From: Rhabditophanes sp. KR3021
Taxonomy: Eukaryota; Nematoda; Chromadorea; Rhabditida; Alloionematidae
Assembly (NCBI GenBank): GCA_963281155.1
Contig: CAUJLY010000004.1
Span: 1,550,001 to 1,614,000, forward strand
DNA: 64,000 bases
Direction of reading: 5' to 3'
In this document: in pieces, positions 24,601-36,214 of the stretch
Numbering within the stretch: the first letter of the stretch is position 1
Layout: each line of letters begins with the position of its first letter
The notes under the pieces: generated by a model
What the model was told of the DNA's origin: nothing
The model's input: only the letters and a program-made list of their open reading frames with translations
The model's database searches: none
Program-made: the position numbers and the translations under genes

Positions 24601-25455
24601 CTGTTCATTGCTATTAACAAAACAGTATCTCTCCAGTCTCTCAATATCTTTCAAACAGTTCCATTTACCAAATGAAACTCTGACTGATTTCAATGGTCTT
24701 CCTTCATACAAATCCAAGTCATCTCAACATTTTTTACCTTCAACACCCAAACTTTCTCAACTTTCTTGACCGATAAAGGTAAATGCAACATACATGCACC
24801 CACATTACGAGAACAAACGTCCTTAAGTCAATTTTAAATAATTCGGCCATATTTCTAACTTCATTACATACAACATAGTTGCCATTTTCACGTAATAAAT
24901 TGACATTTATTATATATCCTTGTAATGTCAAGTTACCACCTTCATAATACATAAATATTAACTAATTTTTAGCCAGACTTATCAATTACTCCATTTGATC
25001 AAATTAATTTTGAAGAAGGTACTAAAGCAACTGCATCAATTTGATAGAACCAGGATTTCTATGACTAGAAAGTTTAGATAAACCAGACTTACGGCCACAA
25101 TAATCGGAGATTACAGTCAACATAACCTAATTATAAAAAAGCTAACTTTTTTTAGTGGCTAAAATCCGTGTCTCTTTTTTCACATCTGTAGGCTTCTATT
25201 TTTAAAATCTGTAAGTGCCATTCGAAGCATATACATCGTTTTTTAAGATAAGTTATTTTTTATTTTCATCAGATTGTGGACTATTATTTACGACATTACA
25301 AACACAGTAAAAAAAAGTTTATTAAAAGTCAAAAATACAATAAAAATAGGTTTAGCAAATTATAATGTTTTGAGAATTTGCTGAATACCAAACAAGTCCA
25401 AATATATAGCGCAATAAATGTAGATCCCAAACTTCAATTACCAACCGATTTAAAC
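24601..25455. other. Region with unresolved coding-like fragments
   Basis: Minus-strand frames contain protein-like stretches that I cannot join into a gene: GGNLTLQGYIINVNLLRENG with NYVVCNEVRNMAELFKIDL at about 24820-24950, and YEGRPLKSVRVSFGKWNCL at about 24640-24720. The second overlaps the tail of the bud-13 relic on the other strand. A decayed gene is possible. I assign no function. Confidence 0.3.
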
Positions 25456-25683
25456 TTAACGAGCATCATAAATCATCACTAAAAGAAACCAAAATAAATG
25501 TACAGCTATATCAGAAAACTTACACTTTCTGGCTCTTTTCTTATACAAGACACGATGACCACATTCACGACATTTGATGGCATCCTTCACTTTAAGTGAG
25601 TTTTCAGTTTGGCAATCACCACAGATGTAGGCCATAGGCTCTCCACGGGCAACTCCGGTAGCAGCATTCTTAGAAGATTCCAT
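25456..25683 (-). CDS. rpb-12: RNA polymerase I/II/III common subunit RPABC4 (Rpb12, ABC10-alpha)
   Basis: Exons 25524-25683 and 25456-25478 flank a 45-bp intron and give 60 residues, the normal size for the family. The zinc ribbon is intact: MAYICGDCQTEN ... IKCRECGHRVLYKK, with C-x2-C and C-x2-C pairs. The splice joins KKRARK to LMIYDAR, reproducing the invariant C-terminal [FY]DAR that contacts the polymerase assembly platform. Reading through the donor gives a longer, incorrect tail, so the intron is essential to the model. The subunit is shared by all three nuclear polymerases. The gene is divergent from the adjacent mitochondrial-type gene, with only 147 bp between start codons. Confidence 0.97.
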   Translation of the reverse strand: MESSKNAATGVARGEPMAYICGDCQTENSLKVKDAIKCRECGHRVLYKKRARKCKFSDIAVHLFWFLLVMIYDAR

Positions 25684-25830
25684 ATTTCAAAACTAAGCTA
25701 TTTTAGAAAATATAGTTTGGACGAATAAGAAGCTAGTTTAAATGATTGGGGAAGTGTCACTTTACAAAATTCTGTGTGAGATCAGAAATGAAATAGAAGT
25801 GGTTTGATTTATTTCGAAATTAGCCTAAGG
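25684..25830. promoter_or_regulatory. Short bidirectional promoter region (rpb-12 / DUF2358-type operon)
   Basis: The start codons of rpb-12 (minus) and the first operon gene (plus) are 147 bp apart, so transcription of both must start in or near this interval. No TATA-like or other factor motif could be assigned with confidence. Confidence 0.5.
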
Positions 25831-26565
25831 ATGAGAAGGCTTGTATTTCCTGTTGCTAATTGTCTGGCGAAAGGGTCGATTCTGAGTGGTGGGAAAAGCT
25901 CTTTTTCACCTCAGATCAAACATGTCCATCTTTGTCATTTACTGAAAACAAATGAACAAGCTGGTAAACTAACACTGCCCAATCCAAAGAAAGAGCAACT
26001 ATTAGCTATAGATTGGTTAGCTGAAAGTCTGGTAAGTAGAATTAGCATATCCCCAACTAAATATTTATAGGTTCCCAAATTCTTCAAAGAGTCTCTCAGA
26101 CCAATTCTTCAATTTTGTTTAAATGATATTGTATATGAGGATAAAGTTTTCAAGTACAATGTAACAGGCAAGGGGAACCTTCATATGCATATTGCAAAAG
26201 TACGTGCCTACTACCGTTACAAGTCTCCATTCAATAAACTAGAACACAAAGGAAGCATAATTTTTGATGGAGACAATTATTTGACCATACTTTGGAAAAT
26301 TACCTCATTAGAATCTAGTTGGCGGACTTACCTTCCAACATTTATTACCCAGCAAAAACCAAAGGAGATTTTTGTTGAAGGAGCTTTGCAAGTGTTCGTA
26401 AATGAGGAAGGAAGGATATTTAAGATTATTAATAGACAGATGACTGCAACCGATTTAGTTGAAGCAGAAAAGTTGAATGCTCTCAAAAAGACTCAAGCAT
26501 CAGCTGAAGATTTGGAAGAGCGAAAGAAAATTGAAAAAGATATTAAGGATATGTATGGAAAGTAA
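25831..26565 (+). CDS. NTF2-like/DUF2358-type (C6orf136-like) protein, gene 1 of an apparent operon
   Basis: Exons 25831-26031 and 26071-26565 flank a 39-bp intron and give 231 residues. The N-terminus (MRRLVFPVANCLAKGS) is basic and amphipathic like a mitochondrial presequence. The core has the layout of DUF2358/NTF2-like proteins: a helix pair (LVPKFFKESLRPILQ), strands with a Tyr/Lys pattern (VRAYYRYKSPF, ITSLESSWRTYLPTF) and a final pair (IFVEGALQVFVNEEGRIFKI). The tail is a charged helix ending KDIKDMYGK. The downstream gene 115 bp away has the same fold pattern and is the closer match to human C6orf136, so the two look like diverged duplicates or partners. The molecular role of the family is not established. 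Confidence 0.72.
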
Positions 26566-26680
26566 TTAGATTATCTTGTTAATAATAAATGTAATAGGAT
26601 GATTGTTTTGTGTAATTAATTGTTTTTCAATAATATATACTTTGGCGATTAAATTACTTAAATTCAAATGATTTTAGATT
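26566..26680 (+). promoter_or_regulatory. Intercistronic region with trans-splice-like acceptor
   Basis: The gap between two same-strand genes is only 115 bp. It holds AATAAA-type polyadenylation signals just after the first stop and an ATTTTAG acceptor ending at 26677, three bases before the next ATG. This is the arrangement of nematode operons, where the downstream message receives a spliced leader. Confidence 0.6.
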
Positions 26681-27391
26681 ATGATTAGGAATGTAAGGAG
26701 ATTACAGTTGGTCGGGAAACAAACGGTCCTACAAGCCAAATGTTTGAGTAGCATGGCACCCAATTTGGATCAAAAGCCTGAAATATTTCAACTGGAACAT
26801 GTAAAATTTAGACTTCTTGAAACGACGCCATTAATGTTTAGAACGAAACTAGATTTTACATTCTATCATAAGAGAGTGCTTTTACAGGATCACATTTTTC
26901 AACGGGAGAGAGTTGGCTTGAGTTCAGTGATGTCGCATTTATCTTTAATAAATGTGGCTGGGCAGTATTTATTCCCACACATCCACACTGAAGTCATCAG
27001 CATAATTCCTCTTATTGAAGATGGAACAGTTAGACTTAGATGGCGTGTTTGTTATATTAATTGGACATCGCTACTTTTGAATTTCAAGTACTTTAATAGT
27101 GATTACAGAATGAAGAATGTAAGTTGATGGTCTTTACTTGTTGTCTAAGTAATCTTTTAGTTAAAATGGTATGATGGATATTCAGTATTCAAAGTTGATG
27201 GAGATGGTCTAGTTTATCACGTAACACTTCAGAAATTAATGCCAGATGAAACAGCAAAAGTATTGGGTAGTGAATCAATGGCAAACTTGAAAACAAAGAT
27301 CGGTGAAGCTTTGGGAGCTGCAAATAGTGTTCGTTTTGTTAAAGCTAAGCGAGAGAAATCGGGACAAAACGAGGATGAGTATCAAAAATAG
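26681..27391 (+). CDS. C6orf136-like DUF2358 mitochondrial protein, gene 2 of the operon
   Basis: Exons 26681-27118 and 27161-27391 flank a 42-bp intron and give 222 residues. The start MIRNVRRLQLVGKQTVLQAK resembles a mitochondrial targeting peptide. The mature part follows the C6orf136/DUF2358 pattern: an initial segment with FTFYHKRVLLQDHIF, the block RLRWRVCYINWTSLLLNF with Arg-Trp-Arg as in the family, then LKWYDGYSVFKVDGDGLVYH and the conserved HVTLQKLMPD, which corresponds to HRLDKLMP of the human protein. The C-terminal helix is basic (VRFVKAKREKSGQ). The fold is an NTF2-like cone; no catalytic residues are known for it. Co-transcription with gene 1 suggests related mitochondrial roles. 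Confidence 0.82.
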
Positions 27392-28352
27392 AGAAAATTT
27401 ATATTTATGTTATAGGACTTTAATAAGAAACAATTTTTGTAATAAAGATTTATTTAAGTTTTGTATATTTGCTGTATGTGTAAGAGAATAAAGAATGAGA
27501 ATACGAGATAATTGAATAATTTATTGACTCACAATACGACAAAATTGAATAAAAATGCACAGAATAGAAATAAATATTCTTCAATGTTTAAATTAATTTA
27601 GAAAGCGCCTGCCTTTTTTCTGATGAAATGTATTCACCAACGAGGCCATATTATAAGACAAAGCCATACAAATATATGATTCATATAAAGACTTCGCTCC
27701 TCAAACAATGTTTTGACAAAAAATGTGTCCCCAGGATTACCTCGGATATTTTATCAGATTCCCAACCGCCAATAGACAACTAAAATTATAATAATATTAG
27801 AACTTTGATTAGATAACTTACTTTGTTTTCAATGTATTGTATTTGTCTTTTCCTTAAATTAGTACTTATTAAAATATGAATTTTAGACATATTAAAACTT
27901 ACAAAACACATGGTTTGTCCATTTTGTGTTTTTGTACCATACAAAGACGACTATTATAAACTATGATAACCTTCATAATGCTTATCCATGTTGTTCAATG
28001 GTAGCATACATATGAATTAGTCTATTCTTTTTCATCAGAATCAGACAAGTCACTTGGCTTAAAAGTATTTGATTATACATAAGTAAATATTAAAGCTAAC
28101 TTTCTTTGGATAACTTCCTTAAGTTGACCGTTAATACAATTTAAAGACTCAATAAATGAAGAAATCATTGCGTTAGAGCCAAATTTAATGAAAATGACAA
28201 GATATAAACTAAATTAAACCTCAAGAAACATTACACAAACAAGTTATTTTTATCAAAATTTGCATATAATACAAATTTAACATTCAAATTTGGAAAAAAC
28301 ACAAAGTGAAGCAAAAACATCGTAATGGACAATATTTTGGTAGGATAGAATT
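27392..28352. other. Convergent intergenic region
   Basis: 961 bp between the operon end and the minus-strand leucine-rich gene, with AATAAA signals near 27437 and 27488. No gene was seen. Confidence 0.4.
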
Positions 28353-29977
28353 TTATAAATCATAAAAAAGACGATATCTATTAGAAGGATACAAATTGAC
28401 TCGTGAATAATATAAACCAGAGTTAAATGGCTCCAATAAATGGATGAAGTTGTAAACTTCTGTATGCAAATAATTAATCAAACAGAATTTCAATGGTTGC
28501 TTCCTTTCATGACAATTGCATGTAAAATTTGTTATAGCGGGAGTGGTTGATTTAAAAAGCTCAAAGTTATCAAATGTAGGTAATTCTTCGGCCTTCTTTT
28601 CATATTTTCTGCATTCAATGTGGAGTACACGTAGTTTAGGGGGATAGATGAATTCTTTACCATTTAAGCAAGCTAAGTGTAACATTTCAAGATTTTCGAA
28701 GGAAGCAAAGAATTCTTTATCGTAGTCCTGAATATTCCTGTTATCAAGGTGAAGTAAAGATAATTCCTTTAATTTTGGGTATGCTTCAGCCAACTCTGTG
28801 TTAAGTTTGTTGAGGGAATATGGCAAATCATACAATAGAAGACTCTTCAAACATTTAGGAAAAGACGCCAGCCTTTTTGCCATAGTTTCAAAGTTTGGAA
28901 GATCAACTTCATCCTGAATTGGATTCATCGACATTTCAACAAATGTTAAATTATTCAAAATTGGCATATGTCGTAAACTGATATTTAAAAAATGATCCAT
29001 CATAGTTCGAAGTTCGATGTCAACATTATATCTTGCAAAAATATGGTTTGACCGGGCCATTGTTTCATAATTATAAAATCTTACTGGTATCTTTGCATTC
29101 TTATTTCTTTCTTGTTCAAGTGTAATTAATCGTTGTGCCGAAAAACATGTTCATTTGATCCAATTAATAGCTCAAGTTTGAATAGATTGCATTTTGAGTT
29201 CTTCATGATTTCATAACATTTATCATAATCTCTTTGAATAAAAACTTTCTTCTTATAACACTCATCTTTGTAGAAATATTTCTCCAAAGCTACATCTTTA
29301 AGATTTGGTAAATTCATTTTGATTTTACTTTCATCAACTCTAGAAGAGTATAAATGCGTTATCGTTTTAATATTTATATATGAAAACCGAATGTGGGAGA
29401 GTAAGTTAGATTTCAGGCCATAACATATCCTCAATATGGATTCACCAATATTTTCTAGAAGGAATTGACTAGTCGCCACCATATTGAAGCTATGGTATTC
29501 TCCATTTAATTGCCTCGCATTTGAACATCCATTTAAAAGGAAAATATTTAATCTTCTAATTTTAGAAGATTTTTTGAGAACATTATTTAAATAATTACAA
29601 ATATAAGCAATACTATCCAAATTTGGGTTACGCTGCTTAAACCATATTTTAATATCAAAATTTACATCGTAATTGCGCCAATTAATTGGTATATTTTCTT
29701 GAAGATATTCAAATTCTTCTTTATTTTCAAAGCCAACTCCACACATTTGGCCTGTTATTTTCTTTCTCTTAATATTTAGAGCATTTTTGAGACGATAATG
29801 GTGAATTTCATCTCCAATTATTTGTAGACTTGAGCCAGTGATTTTATTTGCTAAATTGTAATTTTTGATTCTTGTCATTGAAAATGTTTCCATTGTTTTG
29901 TAGTCTTTTAGAATATTCTGCAACACATGGGGTTGAGAAATAGCGGTATCCATTGCTGTTTTATTAAGACAATTCAT
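28353..29977 (-). CDS. Leucine-rich nematode protein, member B (apparent frameshift)
   Basis: Frames 29126-29977 (MNCLNKTAMDTAISQPHVLQ start) and 28353-29060 together encode about 540 residues similar in layout to the gene at 17318. They share an A-I-S-Q-P N-terminal motif, repeated Leu/Ile-rich strands, YPKLKELSLLHLDNRN, YPPKLRVLHIECRK, and a terminal Cys-x-Cys (FTCNCHERK). The two frames are offset by one base near 29145, at a run of five T/A. After the shift the sequence AQRLITLEQERNKNAK continues the alignment with member A, so a lost or gained base is more likely than an intron; a weak 49-bp GT-AG alternative exists. Thus it is either a young pseudogene or an assembly error. No F-box, signal peptide or membrane segment was found. 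Function unknown. Confidence 0.65.
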
Positions 29978-30427
29978 TTTGTAATATTTTTGGCGATACT
30001 TTGTATGTAGAATAAATAATAAAATTTAATAGAATAAAAAAACTAGGATTTAATGGAAAGGATAAATATGTTCTGCTGATCGCAATATAAATAATAAATA
30101 CTATTTGGACGATATATAACAATGATCTTCAAACATGGTATATGCATATGCTGTTAAATAAGTGTTTGGTAAGCCATATTCATCCAATTCACAGCAGATA
30201 AGATATGACTTAATGTTCTTTACTATCTGTACTGTGCGCTTTTTATTATAAAAACTTTCACATACAAACGTCTAAAATGGCTTTACTACGATAATTACAT
30301 ATCTTGATTGATGTATCTGCCATAAGATTATGTTACAAAATGACGAATTAATTAGAAGGCAATGTTAGTTATATGTTTTATTGATTTGACTCGTTTCATT
30401 AAAATATTATAAAACTCTTATTCATTA
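29978..30427. other. Intergenic region
   Basis: 450 bp between the leucine-rich gene start and the 3' end of the Patched-related gene. Nothing recognised. Confidence 0.4.
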
Positions 30428-33400
30428 TTAATCTTGCTTGAAGCGAAGAGGAACTCTGTTTACTGGATCCAAGATTGAAATAAATTGGGGCAACCAGAGC
30501 AATGCATGGAAACATCCAAATACATTTACAAGCACAACTGTTTGGAAGAAAACACGGACTAGGTAAGCGGGAATAAAGTAGACAGCTGACATTGACCAAA
30601 GAGTTGACACGATGGCTTGGAGGATTGGGTAACCAACAATTGTTAAGGTGTCGATTACTTTTAGATCTGGTGTTAATTCAGTACTTCTGTGGTATTTGTA
30701 GCAAATATGGACGGAAAAGTCAATACTCAGCCCGATACTCATAATTAAACAACCTAAACTGACAGAATCCAAATCACTGCCCCACATTTGTAAGAATCCG
30801 CAAACTCCTGCAATAATAATTAAATTAAAGTCAAAAAAAGAATGTACCTACCCAAGGTAATAGACATAATCGAAAAAGCGATAATAAAAGCTGACTGCTT
30901 ATCAGGCAAAAACAAAATAGATAGCAAAGCCATAACAGCAACAGCAGATCCAAAAGACTGCATCGATGATGGTGCAATGGTAAATCTTTGATCAATCAAG
31001 AAAGGCGAAAAGATGCCAGCCAAGAAGATATCAAATTCTTGGTACTCTTTCAACATATCACGCCAGAAGAATAACTCTGCCTGTCTTTTGTCCCAGGAAT
31101 CAAGGCCGTAGAAAGATGTTGCAAAATGGAAAGCTGAGATGCATGGTTCTCCATTGGTGACATTTGCATCAATTCTGATTTTGGCTTTGTACTCGGCATA
31201 ATCCATGGTATTCAAAAATAGGGAAAGATACTTTCTGTTGTAGAAATCCTTTTGATAGTCAACTTCAGGGAAATCATTCAAAAACTGTTGATATTGCCAC
31301 AACCAGAAGTTAGTTGAAACTCTTCCAATGGAATATTTGGTGTGCTCGAGTCTAAAGATCAACTCATTAAATTTGTTTCTTTGAGTAGCATTTCTGAAGT
31401 CTGGTGGATTCATGACATGGAACAATGGTTGAACGTTGTCGGCTGGAATTAGTTGAAATGAGATTATGATACAGAAATTAAATGAATGCTAATTATATTT
31501 ATAGGGAAGTAATCCCTGTTATGGAAGAAGATAGGAATAAGATCTCATATGGCAGATACCTTTTCAAATGTAAGCCAATCGTAAATGCACTGAAGCTCGT
31601 TTGCTCAACACAGAAATCCATATTGGAACAAGTCAATTTATTTGTAAGAGTTAAATTTAACTTACCCCAAATATATTTATCAGCTAAATGAACGAATGTT
31701 TGCATTGTACTGGAGTCACGGATATACTTTTTAGGTGAAATGTCTACCTTCATCTTAACGCAGCCATACAAACTGACAACGATGTAAAGTACAAATAGAA
31801 GAGCACTAATTAATTTGACGTCTTTTCTAAGAATAAATGGAGCCCAAACTTCTCCAAGTTGTTTTGTCATCCACATTGCTAAAACAAACTTAGTTATTTC
31901 TGATTACTTTTTACTTACGTTTTTTGTTTAATCCTTCATTAGCTGAGTGACTAGCAATTTCAGAATCCTCATCGTCGGAATCATTTTGTTTAGCAGAAAA
32001 ACCTTTGCGAGTTACTGTGTTATTATTATTCTCATTGTCATCGTCATTATTATTTTCCAAATTTATTTCATTAGTGCCACGTGCAGCTTCGAGGGCTGGT
32101 GATTCAACAATATCCTTATCAGTTGGTGGTTTTGTTCCACACCAGAAGTATGAACTTAATCCACCATATTCTTCTCTTTCAGCACCCAAAACAACTAATG
32201 CGCAGAAGAACGTAATTTGATAGATGTAATCAAAGAACATTCCAATAGCTGTAACTAAACAGAAATCTCCAACTGCTGGAGTAGGGCTAAGTACGTAACC
32301 TAGGGCGAAACAACCGAAATTAGTAAGTGAGGTGACGGTAATACTGGCACCAGCATCTTCCATGGTCCAAGCCATTCTCTTGGCAATACTGTGATTTGGG
32401 TTGGACATTCTCCAAGCTCCGAGGATTAGGAAATCATCGTCAATACCGATTGCTAATAGAAGAAAAGGCATTGTACAGGTAACTGGGTTGAAGGCAATTC
32501 CACATGCGAATGAAAAGCCAAATGTGACAATTAAGGCACAAATAACACACACTACTCCAAGTACGGCTTCAGCACATTTGCTCACTATAAAATGAAGTAA
32601 TCAGAATATCAAATTTAAAACATACTTTTTGGGTCTGTTGACTTGTTTGAGAAATATACAAAAAGCATCAATTGCAAGACGGCAGGAATTGCAAATGGTA
32701 AAGCAGTCTGGATGATTAATCTTAACTCGTCATCCATCGCTTTTTCATTATGTGGAATAAAATCAAGTTTAGATTTTTCACCTGTTTCAGTCCAAAATTT
32801 ATTCAATTCTTGACGGTATTCGTAAAAAGCACTAATCAAGGTTGAGTTTGAAGGAAATTCCACAAACCAATGGATTGTTAATACCTTTGCTCCTGAGATT
32901 TCATTTTTTTCACCTAAACAGTTTCAACATTATTAACAAAACATCCATAAATGACACAACAAATTTTAATGTGGTTTGGATATATAATATATTCTGTTAT
33001 TTTGCTTGATACAACGTTGTCAAGTTTCCTGAATTTAGGCTTAGGAAACAAAATTTGACCCCAAACAGTGTTTTTTACTTTCGCTCCGAAAATGGCAATA
33101 CCAAAATCTTTGTGAAACAACATTGATCTCGTCCAGTTTAAAATAAATTCCTATTATTATTTAGCGCCATTTATTCGGTGTGTTCACCATTAATTCTTAT
33201 TATATGGAAGTACAAAATACAATAATTTGTTTCACCATTTTACTTATTAATCAAATTTTGGTGTCCAGCCTCCATGTGTAAGTCACATCGAGATGTCGAG
33301 CAACATAATTGGTATCTCTGAATTTTTTATTGATGATCAAATGGCACTTGGATATATAATCCTTGTAGTAATCTCATTAAATGTCAGTACGCATATTTGT

Positions 33401-34834
33401 GATTTCAAAAAGGAACCTAACTTTGAAAAACTAATTGTTTTTGTTCGCTCAATGAGTAAAACTTTTGTAACCCTCAAATCTAATTACTTGAATTTAAGAA
33501 CGAAATTGCAACAATTGTTTTGGAGCTAAAGGTTTATTGCGAAACTATAAAATAAACCTTGGGGAAGTGGAAAGGGGCCATGTTGCAGTAACCAAATAGG
33601 CATGTAACGGTATGGTGAATGTGAAACATTGTGTAAATATTTAGGTAACTGCAGAAGAGAAGGTAGCAGTGAAATGTATAGGAAAAGTTATATTATTAAC
33701 TGCAGCGGTATAATTTAAAAAATCGCCCAGAAGAAGACATCTAGGAACAAAGAAAACTTGAACCTAAGACCAAATTTTCATGGCTTGAGCAATGGCTAAA
33801 AGGATTTGAAACTAATTATAAAATAGTAAACTTGGGATACACAGGAGCAAAATAGAAATAATTTTGCTCATAATGAAGTAGCAGAATGTATTCTTCCTGG
33901 AATACAGGAGCATCTTAAACGTGTGTTCGAAGTAATAACTTCAACGTATTGGAAAAGGAAAATTTTAAAACATTTTTGAAACAGTTGTGTATGTTGAAAG
34001 GAAACAGACGGTACTGTCATATTTTTAAGGCCCATTTGCCATTCAAAGATTTTGAGTGTTAAGCATAAAACATACCTTTTACATCCACTCCGTAGATAAT
34101 CTAAATTTTGATTGAAATTATAAATATTTATATATTTATTAATCACTTACATTACCAATATCCTTTGGCCTATTGAATAAATACATGACTGGGTAAGACA
34201 ATTGAAGGTTAGGATTACTTCTTGAATTCCCTCCTTTGAACAAATTAGCAGCATGCTTCAACCAAACATTCAACAGATTATTACATTTAGCTGCTGGATT
34301 GTCCTTTTTGCAAAAGTCTTCCAAAGTGTAAGTATAACCATTTAAATCCAATTTTACTTTCATCATTTGTTCTGTGTAATTGTAAAGTTCTGCTAAAGTA
34401 GCCGAATTTAAGAGATTCTCGAAATCTTTATGTACAATGTAGAATCTGAGGATATCTGTGTAAACACCACCTTTCGCTTTAACTGGTGCCGGAGTAGTAG
34501 TAACATTTCCTCCAGCCTCATGTTCTTCCAAATCTCTAGCAAATCTATGCAACTGATTCCAATTATCAATATTTTCATTAGGAATTTTGCCGAATGCAAT
34601 TTGCCTTTCAAATTCAGTCTTGACAGGTGCATCTGGAGGTACGAATAATTTATATAAATCTAAATTAATCCTGACATAACAAAAGCCAGGTAAAGAAGCT
34701 ATTGTCAATATAATAGCAAACCAAAGAACTGCCTTAGGATGTCTTGCCACAAATAAACCCCATCTATAGAAGGCATGGGCAAATATGTCTTCGAATTTTT
34801 TGGACTTTTTCTTGGTAGGTTCTGATTCACCCAT
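30428..34834 (-). CDS. Patched-related (PTR/PTCHD-type) RND membrane protein
   Basis: Seven exons in consistent phase: 34151-34834, 34076-34100 (25-nt microexon), 32626-32913, 31919-32584, 31666-31878, 30852-31442 and 30428-30807, giving 948 residues. A TTTTTCAG acceptor 13 bases before ATG suggests trans-splicing. TM1 (VLWFAIILTIASLPGFCYV) is followed by an ectodomain with LSYPVMYLFNRP and, via the microexon, IIYGVDV. Exon 4 encodes the sterol-sensing-type bundle with AIGIDDDFLILGAWRM. An acidic Asn/Asp linker follows, then TM7, a second ectodomain, and a C-terminal bundle with VCGFLQMWGSDLDSVSL and IMSIGLSIDFSVH. PTR proteins are RND-type and linked to sterol/cuticle or vesicle biology in worms. 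The substrate is unknown; the ortholog was not assigned. Confidence 0.92.
32914..34075. other. Oversized intron of the Patched-related gene with plus-strand fossil frames
   Basis: This intron is 1162 bp, whereas the others in the gene are about 35-225 bp. On the plus strand it carries stop-interrupted protein-like pieces, for example KFSWLEQWLKGFETNYKIVN followed by LGYTGAK (about 33750-33850), and NEVAECILPGIQEHLKRVF (about 33870-33930) in another frame. These look like an inserted, decayed element. I cannot name the source family. Confidence 0.4.
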
Positions 34835-36214
34835 AGCTTCAAGACAACTGAAAAATAATAAATATATTATTCTATAGACACACAAATAACGTAAGACAAA
34901 TGGAACTTCCAATGAATAAGAAGACAACGGTCAAATCATCAAAGGAATCATCATCCCATATCAGTTAGTCTAGTAGTCATTGGTATTGAACCTGACCCAG
35001 TTGTGATCTGCCTGATCACAGGGAGCAAATCTTTATTTGTATGTTAAATATAGGAAAAATTGATATAAACATGCAGGCCTAAAAAATAATTGGGTCAAAT
35101 TACGGGAAAGAGATGTAAGTTTGAGAGGATGCATTCATATATTGATATAGGATTTGATGTAACAAAAGTTGTGGCATCAATTGTTTTAATTAACAAATAT
35201 ATATTTTGACCACAGCATTCTGTACGCATTTGTATACTCTAAATATTGTTTGATGAATTTAAGTGAAATAGTAAATTTCTTTTCGAATTAAAAAGTTATT
35301 ATTAAAAAGGATTGTGAAAGGTTGGATGTAAAAGGGTTATGTGCCTCCAGCCAACTCAATTAACATTTGACAAAAGGATCTGTGTTGCTGCCTTGTTTAC
35401 ATCTCTTACTAGGATGACATGGAGCAATTAAAGTTTTTGATGTTGTTTAATGATATATATATTTGTTAAGATAACGTACTTTTTTATTGGTTAGTAGTAA
35501 AATAGTTTATATACAAAGACCTAGATCTTTTTTGAACATAACCAAGTGAGTGTTAAGGTTATTTTTAATTTGATGTAATATGGCATGAATTAATTATTTT
35601 GTAGTAATTCGTCATTTTCTAATTTTGGATTCCGGAGTTTAAAATTACAGAACAACTGCAAAATAATAATCATTTTTAACAATTTAAATTGCTTGCTAAA
35701 CATGATTTGTACGAAAATTATTTTTATCAAAAAAAACAAGATTAATAAAATAATTATCAATATTTAATTAAAAATCAGCCAAACCGTCGATGTTCAATTT
35801 AATTTGTTAAATTGTTGTGTAAAACGCTTCTGTAATTTGAATTTATTAAAAGAAATACTATTTTTGTACAAATTTAAATGTTAGACGAACTGCAATGTCA
35901 AACAACTTAGTCAATGGAAATTTAGATCAGATGACTATACTTAAGTATATTTTGATCGAAGAATTGGCATCTAAACTATGCCACATCTTCAAATGTAGAC
36001 CATGTTCAGGCTTAAGTCAAATTAATAGTAGTCCAGCGTTTTAAACGTTTGTGTTAATTTGTTAGCAGTCTTAAATTTTAAACAATTGCGTTAATTTACT
36101 AACAGCCATAATAGTATCCATTTCGCTATTTGTTAGCTATACTCTTGAATACATTAGCCATATTCCAAAATCTATTAATTTAAATAATATATTTTCTGTT
36201 AACTCACATTCAAG
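34835..36214. other. Intergenic, upstream of the Patched-related gene
   Basis: 1.4 kb, strongly AT-rich towards 36 kb. No supported gene. A tRNA-like B-box sequence near 34990-35010 on the minus strand did not fold into a cloverleaf by eye. Confidence 0.4.

Noticed and set aside
33868..34146. Minus-strand 92-codon frame in the Patched-related intron
   Set aside because: It overlaps the real microexon in another frame and has no family resemblance.
34960..35030. Possible tRNA gene (GGTTCAATACC-like B box on the minus strand)
   Set aside because: No acceptor-stem pairing or D-arm could be placed around it by eye.
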